Counted from the stretch's first letter, positions 24,632-34,231 are shown. The stretch: 45,597 nucleotides of DNA from an uncultured Lachnospiraceae bacterium (GCA_947566645.1 CANOKL010000034.1:1-45597); one strand, 5' to 3'. Made by a program: numbers and translations. Notes: a model not told the origin generated them from the sequence alone.

Positions 24632-25941
24632 TCTGTATCTCCTATTTCGTGATCTGTAATCAGACCGTCCCGCATCATGTATTCCAGTGACATGAGGATT
24701 CCAAGCTTTGCGTGATGCCATGTAAGCCCTCCCTGGAAATATACTGCATAGGGCGGCCTGACCGGTCCGTCTGCACTTAGTTCAATGGAGGAGCCCTGTA
24801 CAAACGCCCCCGCTGCCATGATCACATCACTGTCATAGCCCGGCATTGCCCATGGCTCTGGTATGACATAGGAATCTACCGGAGCCGCAGCCTGGATTCC
24901 CCTGCAGAAGGCAATCACTCCTTCTGGCGTACCTAGTTCTACTGCCTGGATAATATCATGCCGGCTCTCTCTGCTGTCCGGAACCACCTTAAACCCAAGC
25001 CTCTCATATATATTTGCGGCAAAGACAGCGCCCTTAAGGGCTCCGGCTGCTACCCCGGGAGCCAGAAACAGTCCCTGGTAGAAAGACTGCATCACACCGA
25101 GAGACGCGCCTACTTCTCTCCCGAGCCCCGGCGAGGTTAGACGGTATCCGCACAGGTCAATCAGTTCTTTTTTGCCTGCAATATATCCACCGATAGGGGC
25201 GAGTCCGCCTCCTGGATTTTTAATAAGAGATCCAACTACCAGATCTGCACCCACATCACTGGGTTCTAGTGTCTCAACAAATTCTCCGTAGCAGTTATCC
25301 ACCATACAGATTACATCTGGTTTTTTACTTTTTACAAACGCAATCAGTTCCCCGATCTGCCTGACAGAAAAGGTTGGTCTTGTAAGATACCCTTTGGACC
25401 GCTGGATTGTGACCAGCTTCGTATTTGGGCGGACCGCCTTTTCAATGGCATTATAATCAAAGGTTCCGTCAGGAAGGAGTTCCACCTGGGAATAGGTAAT
25501 TCCATACTCTGCAAGAGAGCCCTTTGACGGACGGATGCCGATTACCTCCTCAAGTGTATCATATGGTTTTCCCACCGGAGACAGAAGCTCATCCCCGGGT
25601 CTTAAAACTGCGCCAAGAGTAAGCGCGAGCGCGTGGGTGCCGCAGGTAATCTGCGGTCTTACCAGTGCACTCTCTGTATGAAAGACAGATGCATAGACCT
25701 CTTCAAGTGTGTCTCTTCCCGGGTCATTGTAACCATATCCGCTGGCATAATAATGAAGGCAGTTCTCATTGACCTGGCTCTTCTGCATAGCCTGAATCAC
25801 CTTTAGCTGATTGTATTCTGCAGTCTGTTCAATCTCCTCAAACCGCTCCCTCAGGCTGTCAAGAATTCTGTCCCCAAAACGAGAAACCTCATCCCGGATT
25901 CCCAGATCTTTATAAAGTTCCGTAAGCTTAGTTTTCTTCAT
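24628..25941 (-). CDS. COG4100 PLP enzyme (methionine gamma-lyase-like)
   Basis: 437 residues, fold type I aminotransferase-like protein, annotated elsewhere as aluminium resistance protein or methionine gamma-lyase family. The probable PLP lysine is K241 in GSLIKNPGGG; upstream are ITCGTHALAL (98-107) and the aspartate in VICMVDNCYGEF. The reaction and physiological substrate are not known for certain. The start overlaps the preceding gene (TAATG) with GGAGG seven bases upstream. The position after miaA and the small helical protein is typical for Clostridia. Confidence 0.85.
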   Translation of the reverse strand: MKKTKLTELYKDLGIRDEVSRFGDRILDSLRERFEEIEQTAEYNQLKVIQAMQKSQVNENCLHYYASGYGYNDPGRDTLEEVYASVFHTESALVRPQITCGTHALALTLGAVLRPGDELLSPVGKPYDTLEEVIGIRPSKGSLAEYGITYSQVELLPDGTFDYNAIEKAVRPNTKLVTIQRSKGYLTRPTFSVRQIGELIAFVKSKKPDVICMVDNCYGEFVETLEPSDVGADLVVGSLIKNPGGGLAPIGGYIAGKKELIDLCGYRLTSPGLGREVGASLGVMQSFYQGLFLAPGVAAGALKGAVFAANIYERLGFKVVPDSRESRHDIIQAVELGTPEGVIAFCRGIQAAAPVDSYVIPEPWAMPGYDSDVIMAAGAFVQGSSIELSADGPVRPPYAVYFQGGLTWHHAKLGILMSLEYMMRDGLITDHEIGDTE

Positions 25942-26237
25942 TACATTGCCTCCATAACCTTTGTCTTCATCTGTGCACATTTTGCATCAAATTCCGGATT
26001 AAATAAAGGAATTTCAAGCAGAATATCTGCTGCCTCACGGTAACGCTTCATATCATAGAGAAGTGCTGCCCGGTTCAGCTCATAAAAATAATACTCTCCT
26101 TCCTTTTTAATCAAAGGCTCCAGCTTCTCTAATTCCCTGTATGTCATCTCTGCATTCTGACTGGTGGAATAGACCTCCATCAGTGTATTCATCTTCTTTA
26201 GAAACTTTGATCTTCCAAAAAATCTCCTTCGTAACAT
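25941..26237 (-). CDS. Small TPR-like helical protein
   Basis: 98 residues, predicted almost all helical: basic N-terminus MLRRRFFGRSKFLKK, then two helix pairs with a TPR-like spacing (YFYELNRAALLYDMKRYREAADILLEI). I do not recognise a named family. GGAGGG leads the ATG at 26237. It is coupled to the COG4100 gene by TAATG and follows miaA, so it belongs to this operon. Confidence 0.72.
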   Translation of the reverse strand: MLRRRFFGRSKFLKKMNTLMEVYSTSQNAEMTYRELEKLEPLIKKEGEYYFYELNRAALLYDMKRYREAADILLEIPLFNPEFDAKCAQMKTKVMEAM

Positions 26238-26270
26238 AATACTCCCTCCAAACGCAGCTGTTCCGTACAA

Positions 26271-27218
26271 TCATTTTCTTACGAAGACCTGCTGAATAGT
26301 TGCCAGCATTGTACTTAACAGCCTCTTCTCATCATAATCACAGTCCCGCCAGTCAATCCAGACAACGTCCTTCTCCCTCCTGAACCATGTAAGCTGTCTT
26401 TTGGCAAAATGCCTGGTATCCCGTTTGATTCTGTACACAGCCTCATCAAGGCTCATCTGCCCGTCAAGATATGCAAGTATCTCCTTATACCCCAGTCCCT
26501 GCATGGAGACATTCTCAGATGTATACCCCTTATTTTTCAGCGCCAGGACCTCCTCTACAAGTCCCTGCTCTATCATCTGATCTACTCTCAGGTTAATTCT
26601 GTCATAGAGTCGTTCCCGCTCATCCGTTAATACAAAATATACAAACCGGTACGGCGGGCTCTTTTGTTTCTCCTTTTCATTATGCTCGGAAATCCTCTGG
26701 CCGGTCTGGCCATAATATTCAAGCGCCCGGATGACCCTTTTCACATTATTTGCATGAATCTGTCCGGCAGATACAGGATCCACTGCCCGGAGCCTTTCAT
26801 GCAGTGCCTCTGCTCCCATCCGGTCTGCATATGCCGAAAGTTCTCTCCTAAGCTTCGTGTCCCCGTCATTGTCCGTAAAATCAATGTCATAGAGCAGCGC
26901 CTGTATATAGAAGCCTGTGCCGCCCACAACAATGGGGATGTGGCCGTTTGCATAGATCCGGTCCATCGCTTTTTTGGCCATCTGCTGGAAGCGTACCACA
27001 TGAAATTCCTCAGAAGGCTCCAGTTCATCAATCAGATAGTGGGGAATGCCCTCCATCTCCTCCGGACGAATCTTGGCCGAACCAATGTCCATATGCTTAT
27101 AGATCTGCATGGAATCTGCAGATATAATCTCGCCTCCTACAGCCTTCGCAAGCCTGATCGAGGCTTTTGTCTTTCCTGCAGCCGTAGGTCCGGTCAGAAT
27201 AATCAGCGGTTTTTTCAT
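26271..27218 (-). CDS. miaA: tRNA dimethylallyltransferase MiaA
   Basis: Transfers the isopentenyl group to A37 of tRNAs reading UNN codons; MiaB then methylthiolates it. The P-loop is GPTAAGKT (10-17), followed by ISADSMQIYKHMDIGSAK and VGGTGFYIQALL. Length 315 is normal. It starts two bases after the mutL stop. The partner miaB is about 7.6 kb away at 34804-36252. Confidence 0.96.
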   Translation of the reverse strand: MKKPLIILTGPTAAGKTKASIRLAKAVGGEIISADSMQIYKHMDIGSAKIRPEEMEGIPHYLIDELEPSEEFHVVRFQQMAKKAMDRIYANGHIPIVVGGTGFYIQALLYDIDFTDNDGDTKLRRELSAYADRMGAEALHERLRAVDPVSAGQIHANNVKRVIRALEYYGQTGQRISEHNEKEKQKSPPYRFVYFVLTDERERLYDRINLRVDQMIEQGLVEEVLALKNKGYTSENVSMQGLGYKEILAYLDGQMSLDEAVYRIKRDTRHFAKRQLTWFRREKDVVWIDWRDCDYDEKRLLSTMLATIQQVFVRK

Positions 27219-27220
27219 AA

Positions 27221-29230
27221 TTATACAATCCTTTTAAACTTCTTTTCAAGCTCTTTTTTCGACATAGCAATAATGGTAGGTCTTCCATGTGGACAGTGGT
27301 AGGGATTGTCCAGAGTCAGAAGCTCTCCAATCAGCGTATCCACTTCTGCTGCCGAGAGCCTCATATTTCCCTTTACAGCCGCCTTGCAGGACATGGAAGC
27401 AATCCTTTCATCAATCAGGTCCGCAGAAATATTCCGGCTGACGTCCACAGACAGCTGATCCAGCATTTCCAGCAGAAGCTCCTTTTTTGCAATACTGAAC
27501 AAATTATCCGGCACAGCACGTACCGCATAGGAATCCTGTCCAAATTCCTCGAATTCAAAGCCAATACCAGTAAAGCGTTCCATGTAGGTATCAAGAAGCT
27601 CTCTTTCCTGCATGGTAAGCTCCAGCACAATGGGAGGACTGATCATCTGAGAGGTAAACTCTCTTGTCTTCATCCCTTTCAGTGTTTTTTCATAAAGTAT
27701 ACGTTCATGTGCCGCATGCTGATCAATGATGTACAGACTATCATGATACTCCACAAGCCAGTAAGTGTCAAATATTTGTCCGATGATTTTATGTTCTGGC
27801 ACTGCTGCGGGTTCTAGCAGCTTATTCTCAAAAAGATTAAGCTGCTCTGGCTCCTTTACAGAATCCTCCCCTTCCCTGGACTTTTCTGTATGACTGGCTG
27901 AATAAACAGCGGCCTCCCGAATCCGGTCTGCCTGTATCCCGGGGCGGTATAGTTCTGATCTTCCTCTCACTTCCGCCGACGAGTTCTGTTCATGATAAGA
28001 CCGGACCCGCTTCTTCATCTTATCCATGAAGTAATCCAGGTCATGCTCCGCAGACTGCTCTGGTTCCGGCGTGTGAAGTCCTTCTTCTGCCTTTTTCTGC
28101 AATATCTTCTGCTTCCGGGAATCCTGCTCCGGTCTTTCATCCTTTCCTGGTCTTCCCCCTTTTTCCGAAGTCTCTCCCTTTGCTTTTTTTTCTGCCTGGA
28201 TCCCGCCTGAAACAGGATCCAGCGTAATATGCGGTATCAGTTCCTCTGCGTGAAGCCCTGTACTGACAGCTTCATACAGTACATTATAAACCTCCTGCTG
28301 GTTATGAAAGCGTACCTCCATCTTTGACGGATGGACATTTACATCCACATGCTCCCCGTCAAGCCCGATATGCAGCACCACAAAAGGATATTTATGCTGC
28401 ATGGAAAAGTCCTTATAGGCATCCTCGACCGCCCTGGAGATTATATTGCTCTTAATATATCTTCCGCTGACAAAATAATTCTCAAAATTCCGGTTTCCCC
28501 TGGAGATTACAGGTTTTCCCAGAAACCCCGTAACATGGATTCCGTTCTTTTCAAAATCAAGTTCCAGAAGGTTTGCTGCCGCCTCCCGTCCATACACATG
28601 GTAGATCACATCCCTGATGCTTCCGTTTCCGGATGTATGAAGCTTTGGCTGCCCATTATTAATAAAACGGAAGGATATTTCCGGATGGGACAGGGCAATC
28701 CGGGTCATCAGATCCCCTACATGACTGGCTTCTGTCATGGCTGTCTTTAAAAACTTTTTCCGCGCCGGTATATTATAAAAAAGCTGCCGGATCAGAAATG
28801 TAGTCCCCTCTGGCGCGCCCGTCTCCTCAATATCCTCTTCCTTTCCGCCTGCAATGCGGTATCTTGTACCGAATTCTTCTTCCCGTGTCTTCGTGATCAG
28901 CTCCACCTGTGACACGGCCGCAATACTCGAAAGGGCCTCTCCCCTGAAGCCCAGGGAAGCAATATGAAACAGATCCTCCGCTGAACGGATCTTGCTGGTC
29001 GAATGTCTTAAGAATGCTGCCCTTACATCCTCCCCTGCAATCCCGCAGCCATTATCAGCGATTCGCATCAGGGAGATTCCGCCTTCCTTAATCTCCACAG
29101 TCACAGCCGTAGCACCTGCGTCAATTGCGTTCTCTGTCAGCTCCTTGATAACGGATGCCGGACGTTCAATCACCTCTCCCGCAGCGATCTTATCAATCGT
29201 TACCTGATCCAGTACTTGTATTTTTCCCAT
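27221..29230 (-). CDS. mutL: DNA mismatch repair protein MutL
   Basis: 669 residues. The N-terminal GHKL ATPase has KIAAGEVIERPASVIKELTENAIDAG, DNGCGI and FLRHSTSKI. The C-terminal endonuclease motif DQHAAHERILYE (about 503-514), with the SCKAAVKG and CPHGRP zinc motifs near the end, shows a nicking MutL of the MutH-less type. The middle (about 340-450) is a charged linker. The ATG at 29230 follows AGGTGG inside the mutS end; the GTG at 29239 is less likely. Confidence 0.95.
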   Translation of the reverse strand: MGKIQVLDQVTIDKIAAGEVIERPASVIKELTENAIDAGATAVTVEIKEGGISLMRIADNGCGIAGEDVRAAFLRHSTSKIRSAEDLFHIASLGFRGEALSSIAAVSQVELITKTREEEFGTRYRIAGGKEEDIEETGAPEGTTFLIRQLFYNIPARKKFLKTAMTEASHVGDLMTRIALSHPEISFRFINNGQPKLHTSGNGSIRDVIYHVYGREAAANLLELDFEKNGIHVTGFLGKPVISRGNRNFENYFVSGRYIKSNIISRAVEDAYKDFSMQHKYPFVVLHIGLDGEHVDVNVHPSKMEVRFHNQQEVYNVLYEAVSTGLHAEELIPHITLDPVSGGIQAEKKAKGETSEKGGRPGKDERPEQDSRKQKILQKKAEEGLHTPEPEQSAEHDLDYFMDKMKKRVRSYHEQNSSAEVRGRSELYRPGIQADRIREAAVYSASHTEKSREGEDSVKEPEQLNLFENKLLEPAAVPEHKIIGQIFDTYWLVEYHDSLYIIDQHAAHERILYEKTLKGMKTREFTSQMISPPIVLELTMQERELLDTYMERFTGIGFEFEEFGQDSYAVRAVPDNLFSIAKKELLLEMLDQLSVDVSRNISADLIDERIASMSCKAAVKGNMRLSAAEVDTLIGELLTLDNPYHCPHGRPTIIAMSKKELEKKFKRIV

Positions 29231-29232
29231 CT

Positions 29233-31878
29233 CTACCACCTGTTTTTCAGCTTGTTCTGAAGCTGGTACAATGTATTCAATGCATCAATCGGCGTCAGGT
29301 TGCTGACATCCAGGCTCTTAATCTCCTCCAGTACATCATCATCCTTCACTGTATCAAACAACGTCATCTGCGCCAGGTCTACCTCATCATATTTTTTCGC
29401 CTTAGTCTTCGGGGCATGCCCCTGTACCGCGATGTCTTTAATCCGTCCTGTAATATCAGTCTGGACCAGCTCCTCCACGATCTCCTTTGCCCGGCTGATT
29501 ACCGTATCCGGGACACCGGCAAGCCTCGCCACCTGAATTCCGTAGCTTTTATCTGCACCGCCTTTGACGATTTTTCTGAGGAAAATAATATCATCCCCCT
29601 TCTCCTTCACGGCGATGCAATAGTTATTTACATTATCAATCTTTCCTTCCAGCTCTGTCAGCTCATGATAGTGGGTGGCAAATAGAGTCTTTGCCCCCAG
29701 AAGCCTGCTGTCGCTGATATGCTCAATTACTGCCCAGGCAATACTGAGACCGTCAAAGGTACTGGTACCCCGGCCGATCTCGTCAAGAATCAGAAGACTT
29801 TTATTCGTTGCATTCCGCAGAATATTGGCAACCTCCGTCATCTCTACCATAAAGGTACTCTGACCGCTTGCCAGGTCATCTGACGCGCCTACTCTTGTAA
29901 AAATCCGGTCTACCAGTCCGATATCCGCTTTTCCTGCAGGAACAAAGGAACCGGTCTGCGCCATCAGGACAATCAGTGCTGTCTGTCTCATATAAGTGGA
30001 TTTTCCCGCCATATTGGGACCTGTAATAATTGAGATCCGGTTTTTCCTGTCATTCAGATAGGTGTCATTCGAAATAAACATATCATTTGGAATCATCCGT
30101 TCCACAACCGGATGACGTCCGTCCCGGATATCAATGACTCCCTTCTCATTCAGCTTCGGACGGACATAGTTATTCTGCTCAGCCACCAGGGCAAGGGAGG
30201 CAAACGTGTCAATCTGTGCCACGGCCTTCGCTGTCTTCTGTATCCGCACAACATCCCTGGCAATACGGCTTCTGATGTCACAGTACAGCTCATATTCCAG
30301 GGAGTACAGCTTATCCTCAGCGCCAAGAATCGTATCCTCTAATTCCTTCAGCTCCGGAATAATATAACGCTCTGCGTTAGCCAGCGTCTGCTTTCTTGTA
30401 TAATAATCCGGCACCATATTTTTGAAAGAATTAGTAACCTCCAGATAGTAACCGAATACCTTGTTATATTTAATCCGGAGATTCTTGATCCCGGTTTTTT
30501 CCCGCTCCTCCTCCTCCAGCCTGGCAATCCAGTCTTTTCCGTTGGACTTGGCCATCCGGAGCTTATCGACCTCTTCATTATAGCCGTCTCTGATGATGCC
30601 GCCGTCCCTCATGGCAATAGGAGGCTCCTCCTTAATAGAGGTCTGTACCAGGCGGCAGAGATCATCCAGCGTGTCCAGTTCTTCATATATTTCCTTTAAA
30701 AGAGGGCTTTTCATCTCGCTTAATATGTACTTGATGTGGGGCAGCATGGAGAGTGAGCTCTGAAAGGCGATCAGATCTCTCGGGTTTGCTGTCTGATATG
30801 TGATCCTGCTGACCAGACGCTCCAGATCATAGACAGGCGACAGATATTCCCGGATCTCCTCCCTTGATATGGCATTCTGCAGAAGCTCCTCAACCGCATC
30901 CAGTCTTCGCTCAATCTCTGGCTTATGAATCAGAGGCTGTTCAATATTTTTCCTGAGATTCCTTGCCCCCATGGCTGTCTTTGTCTTATCCAGCACCCAC
31001 AGAAGCGAACCTCTCTTCTGCTTCTCCCGAAGCGTCTCACAAAGCTCCAGATTCCGCCTTGTAGAACTGTCAAGCAGCATATACTTTCCTGTTGCATAGG
31101 GTGTAAGTCTTGACATATGGGAAAGAGAGGTCTTCTGTGTCTCCTTCAGGTAGATCAGAAGCGCCCCTGATGCAATCACTCCGCAGTCATAATCCGAAAT
31201 TCCGAGCCCTTCCATGGAACTTACCTGAAAATGCTCTTTTAGTGTCTGTGTGCAGATGGCATCATCAAAATACCATGCATCCAGCGAGTAAATCGTAACT
31301 CCCAGCCTGTCCTTTAAATCATCAATGTCCATGCCGCTCATATAGAATGCTTCGTTACAGATCAGCTCTGACGGCATAAATTTATAAATCTCATCAAAGA
31401 GCTTCCCGGCATTTTCAATCTCCGTTACAAAGTAATCCCCTGTCGTGACATCCGCAACTGACATTCCGAAGCGGTCTGCAATATATGCCACACACATAAT
31501 ATAATTATTCCGTGATTCATCCAGGGCCTGCATATCAAGATTCGTCCCAGGTGTAGCCACACGGACTACCTCACGCCTTACAATCCCTCTTGCATTAGAT
31601 GGCTCCTCCATCTGCTCACAGATTGCCACCTTGTATCCTTTGGAAACCAGCCGGTTCAGATATCCGTCCACAGAATGAAAAGGCACGCCGCACATGGGCG
31701 CCCTTTCCTCTAATCCACAATTTTTTCCGGTTAAAGTAATATCAAGCTCCTTTGATGCCGTAATCGCATCATCAAAGAACATCTCATAAAAATCACCCAG
31801 CCTGTAAAATAAAATGCAGTCCTTATATTCCTCTTTGGTCTTCATGTACTGCTGCATCATTGGTGTTAACTCAGCCAC
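29233..31878 (-). CDS. mutS: DNA mismatch repair protein MutS
   Basis: 881 residues. The mismatch-wedge motif is FYE (30-32) in RLGDFYEMFFDDA, and the Walker A is GPNMAGKST (620-628), followed by DEIGRGTSTFDGLSIAWAV and ATHYHEL. Mismatch-binding, connector, lever and ATPase domains are all present, so it is full length. The start is a GTG with AGAGGAG nine bases upstream. It heads mutS-mutL-miaA and has its own promoter. Confidence 0.96.
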   Translation of the reverse strand: MAELTPMMQQYMKTKEEYKDCILFYRLGDFYEMFFDDAITASKELDITLTGKNCGLEERAPMCGVPFHSVDGYLNRLVSKGYKVAICEQMEEPSNARGIVRREVVRVATPGTNLDMQALDESRNNYIMCVAYIADRFGMSVADVTTGDYFVTEIENAGKLFDEIYKFMPSELICNEAFYMSGMDIDDLKDRLGVTIYSLDAWYFDDAICTQTLKEHFQVSSMEGLGISDYDCGVIASGALLIYLKETQKTSLSHMSRLTPYATGKYMLLDSSTRRNLELCETLREKQKRGSLLWVLDKTKTAMGARNLRKNIEQPLIHKPEIERRLDAVEELLQNAISREEIREYLSPVYDLERLVSRITYQTANPRDLIAFQSSLSMLPHIKYILSEMKSPLLKEIYEELDTLDDLCRLVQTSIKEEPPIAMRDGGIIRDGYNEEVDKLRMAKSNGKDWIARLEEEEREKTGIKNLRIKYNKVFGYYLEVTNSFKNMVPDYYTRKQTLANAERYIIPELKELEDTILGAEDKLYSLEYELYCDIRSRIARDVVRIQKTAKAVAQIDTFASLALVAEQNNYVRPKLNEKGVIDIRDGRHPVVERMIPNDMFISNDTYLNDRKNRISIITGPNMAGKSTYMRQTALIVLMAQTGSFVPAGKADIGLVDRIFTRVGASDDLASGQSTFMVEMTEVANILRNATNKSLLILDEIGRGTSTFDGLSIAWAVIEHISDSRLLGAKTLFATHYHELTELEGKIDNVNNYCIAVKEKGDDIIFLRKIVKGGADKSYGIQVARLAGVPDTVISRAKEIVEELVQTDITGRIKDIAVQGHAPKTKAKKYDEVDLAQMTLFDTVKDDDVLEEIKSLDVSNLTPIDALNTLYQLQNKLKNRW

Positions 31879-31926
31879 AGTTTTTTCTCCTCTTTTCTAA
31901 TAACGTCAGCCCGTCAGACTGATTCC

Positions 31927-31955
31927 ATTATACCCATTCTTTTTCCAGATGACAA
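31927..31955 (-). promoter_or_regulatory. mutS promoter
   Basis: Minus-strand TTGTCA (31950-31955), 17-base spacer and TATAAT (31927-31932), about 50 bases before the mutS start. This is a near-consensus housekeeping promoter and lies between the accessory block and mutS. Confidence 0.8.
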
Positions 31956-31960
31956 TACCC

Positions 31961-32947
31961 TTATTTTATCAGCTTTCTGTGTACAGACTGGTACTTACTT
32001 TTTTTCATCTCCTTCTGGAGCTTCTTATAATCTTTCGTGTACCGTCCGATTCCCTGTCCGTTCCTGCCGCGGTACAGCCATACATAATCACTCTTAATCT
32101 CCAGTGAGTATCCCTTTTTTGCAGACAGGACACCTTTCAGTTTTTTCAGGTTCCTCTCATAATCCCGGATCAGCTTCGCATAGCTGCTCTCAAGTTTCCG
32201 GTAGGCTTCACGGAATTTTTTATTATTCATGATTCCTCTGTACACATCCGGATAATGGGCCTTTGCATAGTACAGGTAGTGCAGAATGTAATATTTGAAT
32301 TCTGCATAGGCAAGCTTCCCGTTCTCACACTCATTAATATAAATCTTCCACTCATCCCAGTCCGCCTTCTGCCTGACCAGATACGGGTACAGGGAAACAT
32401 CCGTATTCATCCCTGCCCTGTAAGCCATAAATTCATTTAACAGGCCATATGCTCCTTCTACATTCGAAGAGAGATTCGCAACCGGCTTACCAATATAGGT
32501 ATTAAAACGGAAAGTCCTGTATTTTCCTGGAACAGACTTTGCCATCTCTTTCGTGTTATATACCTTTGTATGCGGCACATACACGGTTTTCTTCTTTCCC
32601 ACAAAATAGGCCCGTCCCCTTGTGTTCATATAAGAATAAAGGTAACCATGGGTTTCTTCGTGAACAGCTGTACCCAGTCCGTCAAGAATCCGTCCCTGGT
32701 TAAACCAGGTAAGGACATTATCTCCCTTTGCAATCTGCTTTTTTAAGATATAGGCGCCGTCCCTGTCATACTGGTTCAGAACCTTTAATACATTGTTCTT
32801 TGTAACCCGGGCATTCAGTCCCGGTGTCCTGGATGCTGCCTGTACCCGGGATGCCTCCATGGGAGTCCCTGCAAAGATATGAAACAGCATAACAAAAATC
32901 AATAATCCTGCGATAACCTTATTCTTCTTCAGCCTCTTCAACATCAT
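31961..32947 (-). CDS. Secreted putative zinc metallopeptidase (HEETH)
   Basis: 328 residues with a Sec signal peptide: basic MMLKRLKKNK, hydrophobic 11-27 and a likely cut after VQAA (about 38). The motif HEETH at 96-100 in GLGTAVHEETHGYLYSY is a zinc-peptidase HExxH, and NEFMAYRAG (E172) could give the third ligand. The C-terminal part (from about 200) is rich in lysine and tyrosine. I do not recognise a family, and function is unproven. AGAGGAG precedes the ATG. It lies downstream of the Panacea gene and may be co-transcribed with it. Confidence 0.75.
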   Translation of the reverse strand: MMLKRLKKNKVIAGLLIFVMLFHIFAGTPMEASRVQAASRTPGLNARVTKNNVLKVLNQYDRDGAYILKKQIAKGDNVLTWFNQGRILDGLGTAVHEETHGYLYSYMNTRGRAYFVGKKKTVYVPHTKVYNTKEMAKSVPGKYRTFRFNTYIGKPVANLSSNVEGAYGLLNEFMAYRAGMNTDVSLYPYLVRQKADWDEWKIYINECENGKLAYAEFKYYILHYLYYAKAHYPDVYRGIMNNKKFREAYRKLESSYAKLIRDYERNLKKLKGVLSAKKGYSLEIKSDYVWLYRGRNGQGIGRYTKDYKKLQKEMKKSKYQSVHRKLIK

Positions 32948-32989
32948 ATACCACTCCTCTTTTCATGAAAACCAGTCCTCACCTGCTTG

Positions 32990-33062
32990 TTCCTATGTAT
33001 TCTTCTGATAACGTTTTGGCAGCTCCTTATTCCTGTGTATACGATTGACAACGTTCCGGCAG
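32990..33062. repeat. Period-40 tandem repeat with AACGTT core
   Basis: Two 33-base imperfect copies start at 32990 and 33030. Both share TTCCT-TGTAT, TGA, AACGTT and GGCAG at the same places and differ at about eight positions. They fill the gap between the Panacea gene and the secreted metallopeptidase. Their arrangement suggests tandem binding sites or a small structured element; this is inference. Confidence 0.6.
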
Positions 33063-33075
33063 ACCTGCACAGACA

Positions 33076-34110
33076 TCAGAAATCACGTATCCTGGCTGCA
33101 AGGCTAAACGGAATAATCCCTCCCTGCACAGTCTCTTTATAAGCCCTCTCTTCATGCATATACTCCACAATCTCGGAAGCCCTGGCACTTCTGAACCGGG
33201 CAGTCACGGCATCCAGTACCTCCTTCTCACTGCTGTCCAGTATAGAATAATCTGCATGAGGATCCGGATATACATGAAGCATCAGATCATAATTCAGACT
33301 TACCTCCTCACGTATATTCAGTTTTTCGAGATTCATAAGGCTGTAATGTCCCACCGGAAGCGCCCCCATGGCTTCATGCCTGTACACAAGTCCTGTCATC
33401 GCCTTCCCCGTCCGCTTATAGGACAGAGCATCTGCATACCAGAGCATCTTCATAAGCTTAACCTTAAAGAGATTCGAAACCTGCGTGGCAAAATACGAGA
33501 TCACAGTCTCCAGCTTATCAATGTCCAGCAATGTATATCCGTTAGAATCCGACGGCTCGTCAAACAGAACATATTCGCCCTCAAATGTCTGTCTTGTAAG
33601 AAATTCCTTTCCATAAGAATCCAGCTTTTCCACAATCCGCTCTCTGATATCCCGTCTCTTATGTACCGTAAACTTATCCCCGTTTTTTTTCAGAAATTCC
33701 AGCGCCTTCAGCGGGTTATCCTTAATCAGCCGGAGCATGGTATCATAGGCCTCGTCCTGGATGGCCTTACTCTCATAACGGGAAATCGTAGCCTCCCCCC
33801 ATCCTAACAGCCTGGACAAATCAACCTGGGACAACCCATAGCTTTCCCTGATCCCGATAATCTCGTCTGATGTAAGAAGACCATGCCTGATCCGGTATGC
33901 ATTCCGTGCATTCAGCTGGTTCTCACTTGCCGCTTCTCCGGTTTCAAATTCATCCGTATCCCCTTTTGCATCCGGACACCGGAAAAACCTCTGTTCACAG
34001 ATTACCTCTTCCCCTTTTACCCTGGCAGCTGCTGTACGTCTTCTCTCTTCAACCTCATGAAGCCTGTTGCATAAAGGGCAGTCCATATGGATTTTCCTGA
34101 CTAATTCCAT
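33076..34110 (-). CDS. MqsA-like Zn-finger/HTH/Panacea regulator
   Basis: About 344 residues in three parts. A zinc-finger-like start has cysteines C11, C14, C38 and C45. A Cro/C1-type helix-turn-helix follows (82-115, LSQVDLSRLLGWGEATISRYE), as in MqsA antitoxins. A SocA/Panacea (DUF4065) domain from about 195 has FKVKLMKMLWYADALSYKRTGKAMTG and ALPVGHYS. Proteins of this design are antitoxins or proteolysis adaptors. The ATG at 34110 follows GGAGAGGAG. A strong self-overlapping operator lies upstream; no standard toxin gene is adjacent. Confidence 0.83.
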   Translation of the reverse strand: MELVRKIHMDCPLCNRLHEVEERRRTAAARVKGEEVICEQRFFRCPDAKGDTDEFETGEAASENQLNARNAYRIRHGLLTSDEIIGIRESYGLSQVDLSRLLGWGEATISRYESKAIQDEAYDTMLRLIKDNPLKALEFLKKNGDKFTVHKRRDIRERIVEKLDSYGKEFLTRQTFEGEYVLFDEPSDSNGYTLLDIDKLETVISYFATQVSNLFKVKLMKMLWYADALSYKRTGKAMTGLVYRHEAMGALPVGHYSLMNLEKLNIREEVSLNYDLMLHVYPDPHADYSILDSSEKEVLDAVTARFRSARASEIVEYMHEERAYKETVQGGIIPFSLAARIRDF

Positions 34111-34180
34111 CACTTCAGTCTCCTCTCCTTATGTATTAGAAATCCCGTAACGGTTCAGTCCCTTTACTTTTTATCCAACA

Positions 34181-34221
34181 CATCCTATCAATTGATAGTA
34201 TACCAATCAATTGATAGGATG
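34181..34221. promoter_or_regulatory. Operator of the Panacea gene
   Basis: A perfect 16-base inverted repeat (CATCCTATCAATTGAT at 34181-34196, ATCAATTGATAGGATG at 34206-34221) has a 9-base centre. Each arm holds the palindrome ATCAATTGAT. It covers the promoter spacer and the region at and after the -10 box, as expected for repression by a dimeric HTH protein, most simply by the gene's own product. Confidence 0.85.
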
Positions 34222-34225
34222 TCAA
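34197..34225 (-). promoter_or_regulatory. Promoter of the Panacea gene
   Basis: Minus-strand TTGACA (34220-34225), 17-base spacer and TATACT (34197-34202), a consensus promoter completely overlapped by the operator palindromes. Confidence 0.88.
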
Positions 34226-34231
34226 GACGAA

